10,888 nt of DNA from Verrucomicrobiota bacterium (lineage in GTDB: Bacteria > Verrucomicrobiota > Verrucomicrobiia > Limisphaerales > UBA9464), in NCBI GenBank assembly GCA_017302195.1, contig JAFLEG010000078.1, forward strand, positions 1-10,888, in the 5' to 3' direction. This document shows, piece by piece, positions 1 through 6,475 of this stretch. A program made the translations under genes and the position numbers. The notes below the pieces were generated by a model. It did no database searches, was not told where the DNA came from, and saw only the letters and a list, made by a program, of their open reading frames with translations. Every line of letters starts with the position of its first letter. The stretch's first letter is position 1.

Positions 1-592
1 GGAGCAACCGCAGGCCGGCGGGAATCAGCCATCCCAGCACCAGGGCCATGGCGATTCCCTGGGTGACCGGAATGCCCCACCGCACGGGACCTGCCCGGAC
101 ATCCCCGGCGGCGGTGTCCGGCTCCGGGTGGGAGGTTTGGGGCAGGGAGTCGGCATTCCACCCGGATGCGGGTGGGGGTGGGGCAATCCACCGTTCCTCG
201 GCGAGCGGGGCGGGGCTGGCCGCGGGCCCGCTCCAGAGGACCGCGGGAGGCTCCTCCCAGGCCGGGGGCTCTGCGATGGGCACGGATTGGGAGAGCGTCG
301 TCCCGTCGTCCTCCGCCATCGGGAACGGCGCTTCCGGGGACACGACGGCTTCAGGTTCCCCGATCGCGAGCGCCGGGACCTCATCAGCGTCCCCCCGCGA
401 GCGGAGCCCGTGGACCAGCGGCAGGGCGGCGATCAGCAGGAGACTGGTGAACCACACGGCATGGCGGGTCGCCGCATTCATCCCGGGCACCACCCGGACC
501 GCCCCGGCCACCAGCGCCAGGACCGCCACCCCCTGGAGCGCCCCATTGGCCAGGGCCTCCACCGTTTGCTGTGCCACCGCGTAGGGATTCAT
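1..592 (-). CDS. BlaR1-like M56 family membrane peptidase/sensor, N-terminal part (cut by window edge)
   Basis: The 197 visible residues begin at an ATG whose last bases form the stop of the upstream repressor gene (ATGA overlap). A hydrophobic segment lies at about residues 11-35. A second, with the M56-typical pattern RHAVWFTSLLLIAALPL, lies at about 43-60. A third is at about 179-197, followed by the window edge. Between segments two and three is an unusually long (about 118 residues) Pro/Ala/Glu-rich stretch that reads as a disordered loop. In BlaR1/MecR1 relatives, the zinc protease domain with HEXXH comes later, so the catalytic residues would be outside this window and cannot be checked. 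The known family role is signal-induced proteolysis that relieves the paired BlaI/MecI repressor. The signal need not be a beta-lactam. The assignment rests on the membrane pattern and on the adjacent blaI-like gene. No reading frame break is visible. Confidence 0.78.
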   Translation of the reverse strand, partial: MNPYAVAQQTVEALANGALQGVAVLALVAGAVRVVPGMNAATRHAVWFTSLLLIAALPLVHGLRSRGDADEVPALAIGEPEAVVSPEAPFPMAEDDGTTLSQSVPIAEPPAWEEPPAVLWSGPAASPAPLAEERWIAPPPPASGWNADSLPQTSHPEPDTAAGDVRAGPVRWGIPVTQGIAMALVLGWLIPAGLRLL

Positions 593-978
593 GACTGGGA
601 ATCGGGGGTCTCCTGGATCCGCTGCTTGAGCTCCTCGAGTTCCTCCAGGCTGAGCTCATCGTCGCGCAGAAAGCTCAACACCAGCTCTCCGGGCGATCCG
701 GCGAAAAACTTCTTCAGGAGGTGCTGCACGGCCTTGCGCGCCGCCGCGTCCCGCTCCACCCGCGGGGTGAACACCTGCACCCGGCCGTCCTTGCGGCAGG
801 ACAGGTAGCCCTTGGCCCGCAGGATGCCCATCAGGGTGAGGAGGGTGGTGTAGGCGGAGCCGTCCTTGCCCGCCAGCGCCTCCGCCACCTCCCCCACCGT
901 CGCCGATCCCTTCTTCCAGATCACCTCCATGATGCGAAGTTCGGCGTCGGTGAGCGTCCTGGATTTCTTGCGTGCCAT
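589..978 (-). CDS. blaI: BlaI/MecI/CopY-family transcriptional repressor
   Basis: This 129-residue protein has the usual length for the family (about 120-130). Residues 9-62 form a winged helix-turn-helix: LTDAELRIMEVIWKKG opens the domain, and AYTTLLTLMGILRAKGYL (42-59) is the recognition helix and following helix. DGRVQVFTPRV (64-74) is the wing. The C-terminal half (75-125) is helical and fits the dimerisation part, where BlaI and MecI are cleaved. The segment GELVLSFL (97-104) occupies that position. Family members bind operators as dimers and are inactivated through the partner M56 protein, which here overlaps the stop codon by four bases. The ATG at 978 is chosen because the family motif starts within ten residues of it. 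No strong Shine-Dalgarno precedes it. Two matching palindromes upstream suggest autoregulation (inference). The true regulon and inducer are not evident; many such pairs in this kind of genome have no link to beta-lactams. Confidence 0.93.
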   Translation of the reverse strand: MARKKSRTLTDAELRIMEVIWKKGSATVGEVAEALAGKDGSAYTTLLTLMGILRAKGYLSCRKDGRVQVFTPRVERDAAARKAVQHLLKKFFAGSPGELVLSFLRDDELSLEELEELKQRIQETPDSQS

Positions 979-1008
979 CTCGGGGTCGGTGTTCTGTGTT
1001 CCGCGGTT

Positions 1009-1022
1009 ACTAACGAATTAGT
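1009..1022. promoter_or_regulatory. Putative BlaI operator, proximal copy
   Basis: ACTAACGAATTAGT has the same arms and 4-bp spacer as the distal copy. Its reverse complement, ACTAATTCGTTAGT, differs from the distal copy at only two positions. It covers the presumed transcription start and lies 31 bases ahead of the blaI ATG, where a bound dimer would block transcription. The left arm extends to TTACTAA. Confidence 0.62.
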
Positions 1023-1028
1023 GGATGA

Positions 1029-1057
1029 CGGATAAAACGCCCTGTCACCCCGGTCAA
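1029..1057 (-). promoter_or_regulatory. Candidate sigma70-type promoter for blaI-blaR1
   Basis: Read on the minus strand, TTGACC (1057-1052) and TATCCG (1034-1029) are separated by 17 bases. The -35 matches consensus at five of six positions, the -10 at three of six. Transcription would begin near 1022, about 44 bases ahead of the blaI ATG. The candidate gains weight because a palindrome sits at each critical point: one touching the -35 hexamer and one covering the presumed start. This is inferred from sequence alone. Confidence 0.5.
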
Positions 1058-1070
1058 CTAAATTGTTAGT
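1057..1070. promoter_or_regulatory. Putative BlaI operator, distal copy
   Basis: ACTAAATTGTTAGT consists of perfect 5-bp arms ACTAA/TTAGT around a 4-bp spacer. It shares base 1057 with the candidate -35 hexamer and lies just upstream of it on the minus strand. A second site with the same arms and spacer length lies 48 bp away. Binding by BlaI is inferred from position and symmetry. Confidence 0.6.
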
Positions 1071-1091
1071 AGTTTGAGGTCGTGACCGTGG

Positions 1092-1418
1092 TGGGGACGG
1101 GCTTCCGCTCGTCCGTAGCTTCCTCCGCTGCGGGTGTGGAGTGGCTTCGGGGAACGGGGGGAAGCGTTGCGCGTCAGGGTTTCCCGCGATGCGCGTCATT
1201 CGTCCACGGGCGCGGCGGATTTGAATGGGGTCGCGGTGGAACACGGCCCTACCCAGGATGGGACGGGCTTCCGCACTTCCGTGACTTCCTCCGTTGCGCG
1301 CGTGGAGTCGCTGCGGGGAACGGGGGAAGCGTTGCGCGCCGGGGCTTCCCGCGATGCGCATCGTTCGTCCACAGACGTGGCGGATTTGAATGGGGTCGCG
1401 GTGGAACACGGCCCTACC
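1092..1418. repeat. Head-to-tail duplication of a unit of about 160 bp (copies 1092-1253 and 1259-1418)
   Basis: The two copies are offset by 165-166 bases. By eye they share close to 90 percent identity, with about 17 substitutions and one single-base indel in a G run. The last 40 bases of each copy (1214-1253 and 1379-1418) are identical. Each copy contains an inverted repeat: GGGAAGC (1324-1330) with GCTTCCC (1344-1350) in the second, and GGGAAGC (1159-1165) with GTTTCCC (1179-1185) in the first. The second copy also holds the 12-bp palindrome CGATGCGCATCG (1352-1363). The copies fill most of the gap between the blaI promoter and the end of the PH-domain operon. Open frames across them have no recognisable protein character. 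I see no transposase. The unit could be a dispersed noncoding element, but that needs the rest of the genome. Confidence 0.9.
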
Positions 1419-1431
1419 AAGATTTGGTGGG

Positions 1432-1447
1432 GCCGCCCCCGGGCGGC
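1432..1447 (-). terminator. GC hairpin just after the last gene of the operon; weak terminator candidate
   Basis: Arms GCCGCCC (1432-1438) and GGGCGGC (1441-1447) are perfect complements, or six pairs with a 4-base loop. They begin four bases past the stop codon of the terminal PH-domain gene. On the minus strand the stem is followed by CCCACCAAATC, so the U-tract of an intrinsic terminator is missing. It could be an attenuating or 3'-protecting stem instead. Confidence 0.35.
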
Positions 1448-1451
1448 GGGG

Positions 1452-2369
1452 TCATCCGCCGGCCAGGCTTTGCCGGAGTACCCGGACCTCCCCGAGCAGC
1501 TCCCGGGCGGCGGCGCGGGTTTCGGCCGAAGAGGCGCCCGCCGGAGTGCCGCATGAAGCCGCGGTCAGGTGCGCCTCCTCCGGATCGCCAAGGCCGCTTT
1601 CGCGGAACCGCCGCAGGCGTTCGGTGATCAGGTCGCGGATCTCCTCGGCATTGTCCACGGCCCGGAAATAGCCGAGGTGGGCATCGTCGGATGCCTGGGA
1701 GTGCCCGTGGCCCGATCCACCCCCGCCGCCGCCCCCGCCTGCGGACTGCACCCGGACGTCTGCAAGGCCCAGCAGCCGCTGCAGCGGGCCCTGAGAGACC
1801 GTGATCTGCTGGAGGTTGGCAAAGCTCATGGTGACCTCGCGCACCTGCCACACCCCGCTGCGGAGACGCAGGCTGCGATCCGTGACCAGGAACCACCGCT
1901 GCTCGTACTCCAGCCGGCGCAGGGCGTAGGTCACGGGGATCTGGACCAGGAACGTGATCAGGGAAAATCCCTCCACCACGGTCAGCAGCCACAGAACGCC
2001 GTCCGGAGTCTTTCGGGACAGCTCACCGGCGACCTCCCAGGGAGACTTCTTCCGGCGCGAACGCCGGGCCGGAGCGTTGGTCGGGCTGGAGGCGTCCGGT
2101 GACTGCACCTGCGCGGGCGTCCGCAGCGGTTCCGGTGGAACGGCCGCGCTGCGAAAGCTCTTCCAGCCTTGCAGCATGGAGAGGCCGAAGATCAGGCCCA
2201 TCAGCGCAAACACCTGGTTCACGCCCCAGGCGGCCAGGCTGAGGCGGAGCGCATTGCGTCCGGACCGGAAGACCCGTTCCGAGCCCGGGGCGCCCGCGGG
2301 CGGCTCGGGACGCGGCGGCACCCGCAGCCAGCGGAGGACCGTGGAGCGCCACCCGCTATCCATGGGCAT
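1452..2369 (-). CDS. Membrane-anchored bacterial PH-domain protein with glycine-rich insert
   Basis: This 305-residue protein has hydrophobic segments at about 44-66 and 125-149. They are separated by a Pro/Ser/Arg-rich linker with a basic patch RRSRRKK (102-108). After the second segment comes a bacterial PH-like domain (bPH2, YdbS/YdbT type) at about 155-255: RWFLVTDRSLRLRSGVW, then the characteristic NLQQITVSQGPLQRLLGLADVRVQSA. The domain is interrupted by eight consecutive glycines (211-218) and GHGHS (220-224), where the family usually has a short turn. The C-terminus (284-303) is a charged helix resembling the tail of the neighbouring PH protein. The ATG at 2369 overlaps the stop of the upstream gene by 14 bases, suggesting coupled translation. 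Function is unknown; relatives are inner-membrane proteins sometimes found in pairs. The protein lies last in the folP-cdaA-glmM run. Confidence 0.82.
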   Translation of the reverse strand: MPMDSGWRSTVLRWLRVPPRPEPPAGAPGSERVFRSGRNALRLSLAAWGVNQVFALMGLIFGLSMLQGWKSFRSAAVPPEPLRTPAQVQSPDASSPTNAPARRSRRKKSPWEVAGELSRKTPDGVLWLLTVVEGFSLITFLVQIPVTYALRRLEYEQRWFLVTDRSLRLRSGVWQVREVTMSFANLQQITVSQGPLQRLLGLADVRVQSAGGGGGGGGSGHGHSQASDDAHLGYFRAVDNAEEIRDLITERLRRFRESGLGDPEEAHLTAASCGTPAGASSAETRAAARELLGEVRVLRQSLAGG

Positions 2370-2907
2370 CCCGGGATGGAGGGTTCTGGCGTGACGCGAG
2401 GTCGGCGCGCAGTCCGCGCAGTTCCCGGGTCACCTCGCGCAGCAGGTCTGCGAGTTCGTCCGGCCCGGAGTCCGCAGCCGCGGCCCCGGAAGCGGCGGCC
2501 GAGGCCGGCTCCTTCACGCCGCGCATGCGCGAGTAGAGAAAATCCCGCACGGCCTCGAACTGGGTCAGACCCTCGATGGTCATCTCCGCCGAGGCGCTGC
2601 CGCTGGCGGTCTGGACGAGCAGGCGTCCGATGCCCAGCCAGCGCTCCACCACGTTCGACTGGAGATGGATGTCCTGGATCCGGGCGTAGTTCAGCAGGAT
2701 CTGCCGCCGGAAGAGCACCCCCCAGCTCATGGAGACGCCCTCCTCAGTGAACCGGTAGCGCATGGTGTGATAGCGGAACCAGTGGAGTGGCAGCAGGACG
2801 GGTGCGAGCGGCAGGATGATGAGGCAGCGCAGGATGTAGTAGGTCCAGAGCCGGGGGTCCGGACGCTCGATGGCCAGGATGGACGCCTCATCGAATCCAC
2901 GGGACAT
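2356..2907 (-). CDS. Membrane-anchored bacterial PH-domain protein (YdbS-like)
   Basis: This 183-residue protein has one strong membrane hairpin at about residues 22-44. A bPH2 domain follows at about 48-130. Its markers are YRFTEEGVSMSWGVLFRRQ, the YARIQDIHLQSNVVERWLGI stretch (74-93), and LLVQTASG. An Ala-rich linker (134-147) leads to a predicted amphipathic helix, ELADLLREVTRELRGLRADL (151-170). The ATG at 2907 is preferred because the conserved part starts about ten residues later. A TTG at 2943 would add 12 residues and cannot be excluded, since neither start has a well-placed Shine-Dalgarno. The gene starts 51 bases after glmM and overlaps the next PH gene by 14. The two PH proteins look like paralogues that act together in the membrane (inference). 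The ligand and role are unknown. Confidence 0.83.
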   Translation of the reverse strand: MSRGFDEASILAIERPDPRLWTYYILRCLIILPLAPVLLPLHWFRYHTMRYRFTEEGVSMSWGVLFRRQILLNYARIQDIHLQSNVVERWLGIGRLLVQTASGSASAEMTIEGLTQFEAVRDFLYSRMRGVKEPASAAASGAAAADSGPDELADLLREVTRELRGLRADLASRQNPPSRDAHG

Positions 2908-2958
2908 GGCCGAATGGAGCCGGAACCGGGCCGGTGCTGGCAAGCCTTCCCCGAGGCG

Positions 2959-4359
2959 TCACTTTTCCTCCGCACCCAGATGCTGCTTGAGCAGGGCGCA
3001 GAGGTCGCGGGACCACTTTTCCAGGAGGGAGTTGTCGGGCCCCTCCAGCAGCAGGCGCACCTTGGGTTCGGTGCCGGAATACCGCAGCAGCACCCGGCCG
3101 CCCAGCGGCTGCAACACGGCTTCGGCGGCGCGGACGCGGTCCATCAGCTCGCCCACGTCCTCCAGCGCGCGTTTCTTCGACGGCACCCGCAGGTTGACGG
3201 TGAGCTGCGGGTAGCGCGTCCAGCACCGCACCAGCTCGGACAGCCGCTTTCCCTGGGTCTTCATGGCGCTGAGAATCTGCAGCGCGGCGACCAGGCCGTC
3301 GCCCGTGGTGCTGTGCTCGCGAAAGATCAGGTGCCCGCTCTGCTCGCCGCCCAGGTTGAAGCCGTCGGCCAGCATCCGGTCAATGACATGCTTGTCGCCC
3401 ACCTGGGTGGCCAGCACCTCGCCACCCGCCCCGCGCACGGCGGCGGCCAGTCCGGCATTGCTCATCACCGTGGCGACCACGGTCTTCTTCGCCAGCGTGC
3501 CCTCGGCCAGCATCTGGAGCCCGGTGATGGCCAGGATGTCATCCCCGTCAATGAGGCGGCCCGCCTCGTCGCAGAGCAGGACGCGGTCCGCATCGCCGTC
3601 GTGGGCGATGCCCAGGTCGGCGCGGTATTCCCGCACCTTGGAACACAGCAGCCCCGGGCTCATCGAGCCGCACTCGTGGTTGATGTTGGTGCCGTTGGGC
3701 TGGTTGCCGAAGACCATCATCTCCGCGCCCAGTTCCTGCAGCACCTCGGGGGTGGACTTGTAGGCCGCGCCGTGGCCGCAATCCACCACGATGCGCATGC
3801 CCTCCAGGGTCATGCCCCGGGGAAAGGAGGCCTTGGCGTGCTCCACATACCGCCCCAGGGCGTCGTCCACCCGGAAGGCCTTGCCGATCTGGCTGGCGGT
3901 GGGACGCACCATCTCGATGTCGCCGCTGAACACCAGGTCCTCGATCTGCTGCTCGATCTGGTCGTCCAGCTTGAAACCGTCGTGCCGGAAGAACTTGATG
4001 CCGTTGTCGTCATACGGATTGTGCGATGCCGTGATCACGATGCCGGCGTCGGCGCGCAGCGAGCGGGTGACGTAGGCCACGCCGGGGGTGGGCAGGGGAC
4101 CGATGAAGATGACGTCCACCCCCATCGAGAGCACCCCGGAGGAAATGGCGTTCTCCAGCATGTAGCCGGAGAGCCGGGTGTCCTTGCCGATCACGATGCG
4201 GTGGCGCACGCGGTTGCGCGCGGTGCCGTGCAGGTTCTTGAACACGTGCGCCGCAGCGCGCCCGAGCTTGAGGGCGGTCTCGGCGGTGACGGGTTCCACG
4301 TTGGCGCGGCCGCGGACGCCGTCCGTGCCGAAGATGCGTTTGGGATGAGTGGCGGTCAT
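2959..4359 (-). CDS. glmM: Phosphoglucosamine mutase
   Basis: GlmM interconverts glucosamine-6-phosphate and glucosamine-1-phosphate, which leads to UDP-GlcNAc for peptidoglycan and lipopolysaccharide. The 466-residue length is normal for the family. All four alpha-D-phosphohexomutase signatures are intact. The phosphoserine loop is TASHNPYDDNGIK, with catalytic Ser112. The magnesium loop is DGDADR (254-259). The sugar-binding loop is GEQSGH (338-343). The phosphate-binding loop is RYSGTEPKVR (426-435). The N-terminus FGTDGVRGRAN (10-20) is typical of GlmM rather than of ManB/Pgm. The ATG at 4359 is ten bases past the ybbR stop, with no obvious Shine-Dalgarno, consistent with coupled translation. 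In Firmicutes, CdaA binds and is inhibited by GlmM, and the same gene order occurs here (cdaA-cdaR-glmM). Confidence 0.97.
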   Translation of the reverse strand: MTATHPKRIFGTDGVRGRANVEPVTAETALKLGRAAAHVFKNLHGTARNRVRHRIVIGKDTRLSGYMLENAISSGVLSMGVDVIFIGPLPTPGVAYVTRSLRADAGIVITASHNPYDDNGIKFFRHDGFKLDDQIEQQIEDLVFSGDIEMVRPTASQIGKAFRVDDALGRYVEHAKASFPRGMTLEGMRIVVDCGHGAAYKSTPEVLQELGAEMMVFGNQPNGTNINHECGSMSPGLLCSKVREYRADLGIAHDGDADRVLLCDEAGRLIDGDDILAITGLQMLAEGTLAKKTVVATVMSNAGLAAAVRGAGGEVLATQVGDKHVIDRMLADGFNLGGEQSGHLIFREHSTTGDGLVAALQILSAMKTQGKRLSELVRCWTRYPQLTVNLRVPSKKRALEDVGELMDRVRAAEAVLQPLGGRVLLRYSGTEPKVRLLLEGPDNSLLEKWSRDLCALLKQHLGAEEK

Positions 4360-4369
4360 GCGGGGGAAA

Positions 4370-4783
4370 TCACGGGGCGGGATCGTTGGGAAGCCGGTCC
4401 ACCAGGACCTTGATGGGGTCCACGGAGATCAGGTGGGTGCCCGGCGGGGGGTTGACGTGGATGAAGGCCAGTTGAGGGGTCGCCCGGAGGTCCACCAGGT
4501 TGACATAGGCCTCCAGTTCGGACGCCGCCAGTTGTTCCAGAACCCCGGAGTCCCCCCGCAGTTCCACCCGGACGCTTGCCGGATTGACCTGGTAGCGCCC
4601 CAGGCTCGACGCCTTGGCGAGCACGGTGATCGGCACCGCGGGGAAGACGCGGATCTCGCTGTTGCTGTCGCGGGCAATGCGCAGGCCCTGGGTGGAGGGC
4701 ACGGTGAGCCAGATCATCACGGCCATGCCGATGGAGAAGAGCTTCTGCCACCGGTTCTCCCGAAATAGCGTGCCCCAGCTCAT
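4370..4783 (-). CDS. cdaR: YbbR-domain protein, short CdaR-type regulator of the cyclase
   Basis: This 137-residue protein begins MSWGTLFRENRWQKLFSIG, with a single N-terminal membrane anchor at about 14-29. It is followed by one YbbR-like beta domain (about 45-130), recognisable from VPITVLAKASSLGRYQVNP, VRVELRGDSGVLEQL, and the ending HLISVDPIKVLVDRL. Firmicute CdaR has several YbbR repeats and about 400-480 residues, so this is a minimal form. It would sit outside the inner membrane, anchored by the N-terminus. The start at 4783 is one base past the cdaA stop. An ATG at 4834 lies inside cdaA and is less likely. In Firmicutes, CdaR binds CdaA and modulates its activity. The same role here is inferred from the position between cdaA and glmM. 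Confidence 0.85.
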   Translation of the reverse strand: MSWGTLFRENRWQKLFSIGMAVMIWLTVPSTQGLRIARDSNSEIRVFPAVPITVLAKASSLGRYQVNPASVRVELRGDSGVLEQLAASELEAYVNLVDLRATPQLAFIHVNPPPGTHLISVDPIKVLVDRLPNDPAP

Positions 4784-4784
4784 G

Positions 4785-5615
4785 TCAGGTATCGGCGGAG
4801 CCCGCCGGACGAAAGGCGCCCCGCAGCCGCGCAATCCAGGCCGCCAGGCCCCGGGGCGGAATCCGGGGGACGAGCACCGAGGTCAGAAAGGCCCGCAGCT
4901 CCTCGACGGTCACCGGGCGCGTCAACTGGCCGCGCTGCGCGTAGGCGATGCTGCCGGTCTCCTCGGACACCACCACCACGATGGCGTCGGTCTCCTCGGT
5001 CAGGCCGATCGCCGCGCGGTGCCGGGTGCCCATGGATTTGGCGAGGTCCTGCCGGTTGGTGAGGGGAAAGATGGCTGCGGCGCGCAGGATCCGGTTGCCG
5101 CGCACCACCACGCCCCCGTCATGCAGGGCGTTGTTGGGAAAGAAGAGCGTTTCCAGCATTTCCGGCGTCAGATCGCAGTTGATGGGCACGCCCCCCTCGA
5201 TGACCTCGGCCAACTGCTGGTTCCGCTCGATGGCGATCAGGGCGCCGATCTTCACCGGGGCGAGGTGGTCCACCATCTGGACGATGTCCTCGATGTTCTC
5301 ACGCTGCTGGCGGGTGCTGACAAAGACCGGGAGCGTGCCCAGCTCCGCCAGCATCCGGCGCAGCTCCGGCTGGAAGATCACCACCAGCGCCAGGGCCAGC
5401 ACCCCGAAGAACTGGTTCAGCAGCACGTTGAGGACCTTGAGGTCCAGCAGGCGGGTGACGACGGTGAGGAAGAGCAGCAGCGGCAGCAGGCCGGTGAGCA
5501 TCTGGGCGCCACGGGTCCCGCGGACGAACTGGAACGCGGAATAGATGCCGACCGCGAGGATCATGATCTCCACCGCGGGCCGCCAGCCATGCTGAATCCA
5601 CACCCAGACGTTCAC
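4785..5615 (-). CDS. cdaA: Membrane diadenylate cyclase (c-di-AMP synthase), DisA_N domain
   Basis: CdaA condenses two ATP into cyclic di-AMP. This 276-residue protein has the family layout. Three membrane helices lie at about 14-31, 38-55 and 62-80. FQPELRRMLAELG follows as the linker, and the DAC domain lies at about 100-250. The RHR motif is present in GTRHRAAIG (196-204), and SEETGSIA (217-224) is conserved. The DGA motif reads LHDGGVVV, with Asp166, Gly167 and Gly168 in place of alanine. The ATG at 5615 overlaps the folP stop (ATGA). The C-terminus (250-276) is basic and probably unstructured. The neighbours cdaR and glmM are the standard partners, so membrane-type CdaA rather than DisA or CdaS is clear. 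Activity is likely but the DGG variant is unverified. Confidence 0.94.
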   Translation of the reverse strand: MNVWVWIQHGWRPAVEIMILAVGIYSAFQFVRGTRGAQMLTGLLPLLLFLTVVTRLLDLKVLNVLLNQFFGVLALALVVIFQPELRRMLAELGTLPVFVSTRQQRENIEDIVQMVDHLAPVKIGALIAIERNQQLAEVIEGGVPINCDLTPEMLETLFFPNNALHDGGVVVRGNRILRAAAIFPLTNRQDLAKSMGTRHRAAIGLTEETDAIVVVVSEETGSIAYAQRGQLTRPVTVEELRAFLTSVLVPRIPPRGLAAWIARLRGAFRPAGSADT

Positions 5616-6466
5616 GTTGATCGGGACCTTGCCGCCCTGGCCCGGAGCGCCTCAAGCACGCGCAGGGTCTGCACCGTCGGGGCCACGTCGTGGGTGCGGA
5701 CGATCTGCACCCCCTGCGACGCGGCCCAGGCCGTGCAGGCCAGGCCGCCCGCCAGCCGGTCGCCCAGGTCGGTTCCGAGCAGGGCGCCCAGAAAGGACTT
5801 GCGCGACACACCGAGGACGAGTGGACGGCCCCGCGTTGTAAATTCCGCCCAGTGGGCGAGCAAATCCAAATTGTGCTCGAGCGTCTTTCCGAAGCCGATG
5901 CCCGGATCCAGCGCCACCTGCCCGGGCCGCACGCCCTCACGGGCCAGGGTGTCGAGACGCCGCCCGAGCGAGGCCGACACCTCGGCCACCACGTCCCCGT
6001 AGTGGGGCGCGGACTGCATGGTCCCGGGCGTTCCCTGCATGTGCATGGCGATGTACCCCGCCCCGGTCTCGGCCACGACCGGCCCCATGGCCGAGCCCTC
6101 CTGGACGGCGGCGATGTCGTTGATCACCGCGGCCCCTGCGGACACCGCGGCCCGGGCCACACCCGGTTTTTGCGTGTCCACGGAGATCGGCACCGGACAC
6201 CGCGCCGCCAGGCCCTCGATGACCGGGATCACCCGACGCAGCTCCTCGGTCTCCGATACCGGCGCCGCCCCCGGACGGGTGGACTCACCCCCCACGTCGA
6301 GCAGATCGGCGCCCTCCGCGGCCAGCGCCAAGCCATGCCGGATCGCCGCCCCGGGATCCAGGAAGCGTCCGCCGTCCGAAAAGGAATCCGGCGTCACGTT
6401 CACGATGCCCATCACCAGCACGGGACGGGGAAACGTGAAGCGAAACCGCCTTCCAGACCATTCCAT
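5612..6466 (-). CDS. folP: Dihydropteroate synthase
   Basis: FolP joins 6-hydroxymethyl-7,8-dihydropterin pyrophosphate and p-aminobenzoate to make dihydropteroate in folate synthesis; it is the sulfonamide target. The TIM-barrel motifs are complete in 284 residues. They are MGIVNVTPDSFSDGG (19-33), DVGGESTRPGA (57-67), SVDTQKP (95-101, usually D-T-x-K), NDI (116-118), MHMQGTP (141-147), DPGIGFGK (187-194), GVSRKSF (219-225) and RTHD (257-260). The ATG at 6466 is chosen. A TTG at 6472 would add two residues, and neither has a clear ribosome site. The gene starts nine bases after the VOC gene and overlaps cdaA by four bases. Coupling of folP to cdaA in one transcript is therefore likely. No resistance-type change can be judged by eye. 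Confidence 0.97.
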   Translation of the reverse strand: MEWSGRRFRFTFPRPVLVMGIVNVTPDSFSDGGRFLDPGAAIRHGLALAAEGADLLDVGGESTRPGAAPVSETEELRRVIPVIEGLAARCPVPISVDTQKPGVARAAVSAGAAVINDIAAVQEGSAMGPVVAETGAGYIAMHMQGTPGTMQSAPHYGDVVAEVSASLGRRLDTLAREGVRPGQVALDPGIGFGKTLEHNLDLLAHWAEFTTRGRPLVLGVSRKSFLGALLGTDLGDRLAGGLACTAWAASQGVQIVRTHDVAPTVQTLRVLEALRARAARSRST

Positions 6467-6475
6467 GGACAAACG

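Noticed and set aside
1..978. Calling this a beta-lactam resistance locus
   Set aside because: Only the regulatory pair is visible; no beta-lactamase or PBP2a-like gene lies in the window, and such pairs regulate other functions in many bacteria.
921..1409. Minus-strand frame of 162 codons across the tandem repeat
   Set aside because: It overlaps the start of blaI and its operators, and its apparent internal repeat only mirrors the DNA duplication. Frames on the plus strand here (1082-1627, 1134-1556) are rejected for the same reason.
2665..4413. Plus-strand open frame of 582 codons opposite glmM
   Set aside because: It is antisense to an intact glmM with all its signatures; composition is rich in His/Gln/Gly as expected for a shadow frame.
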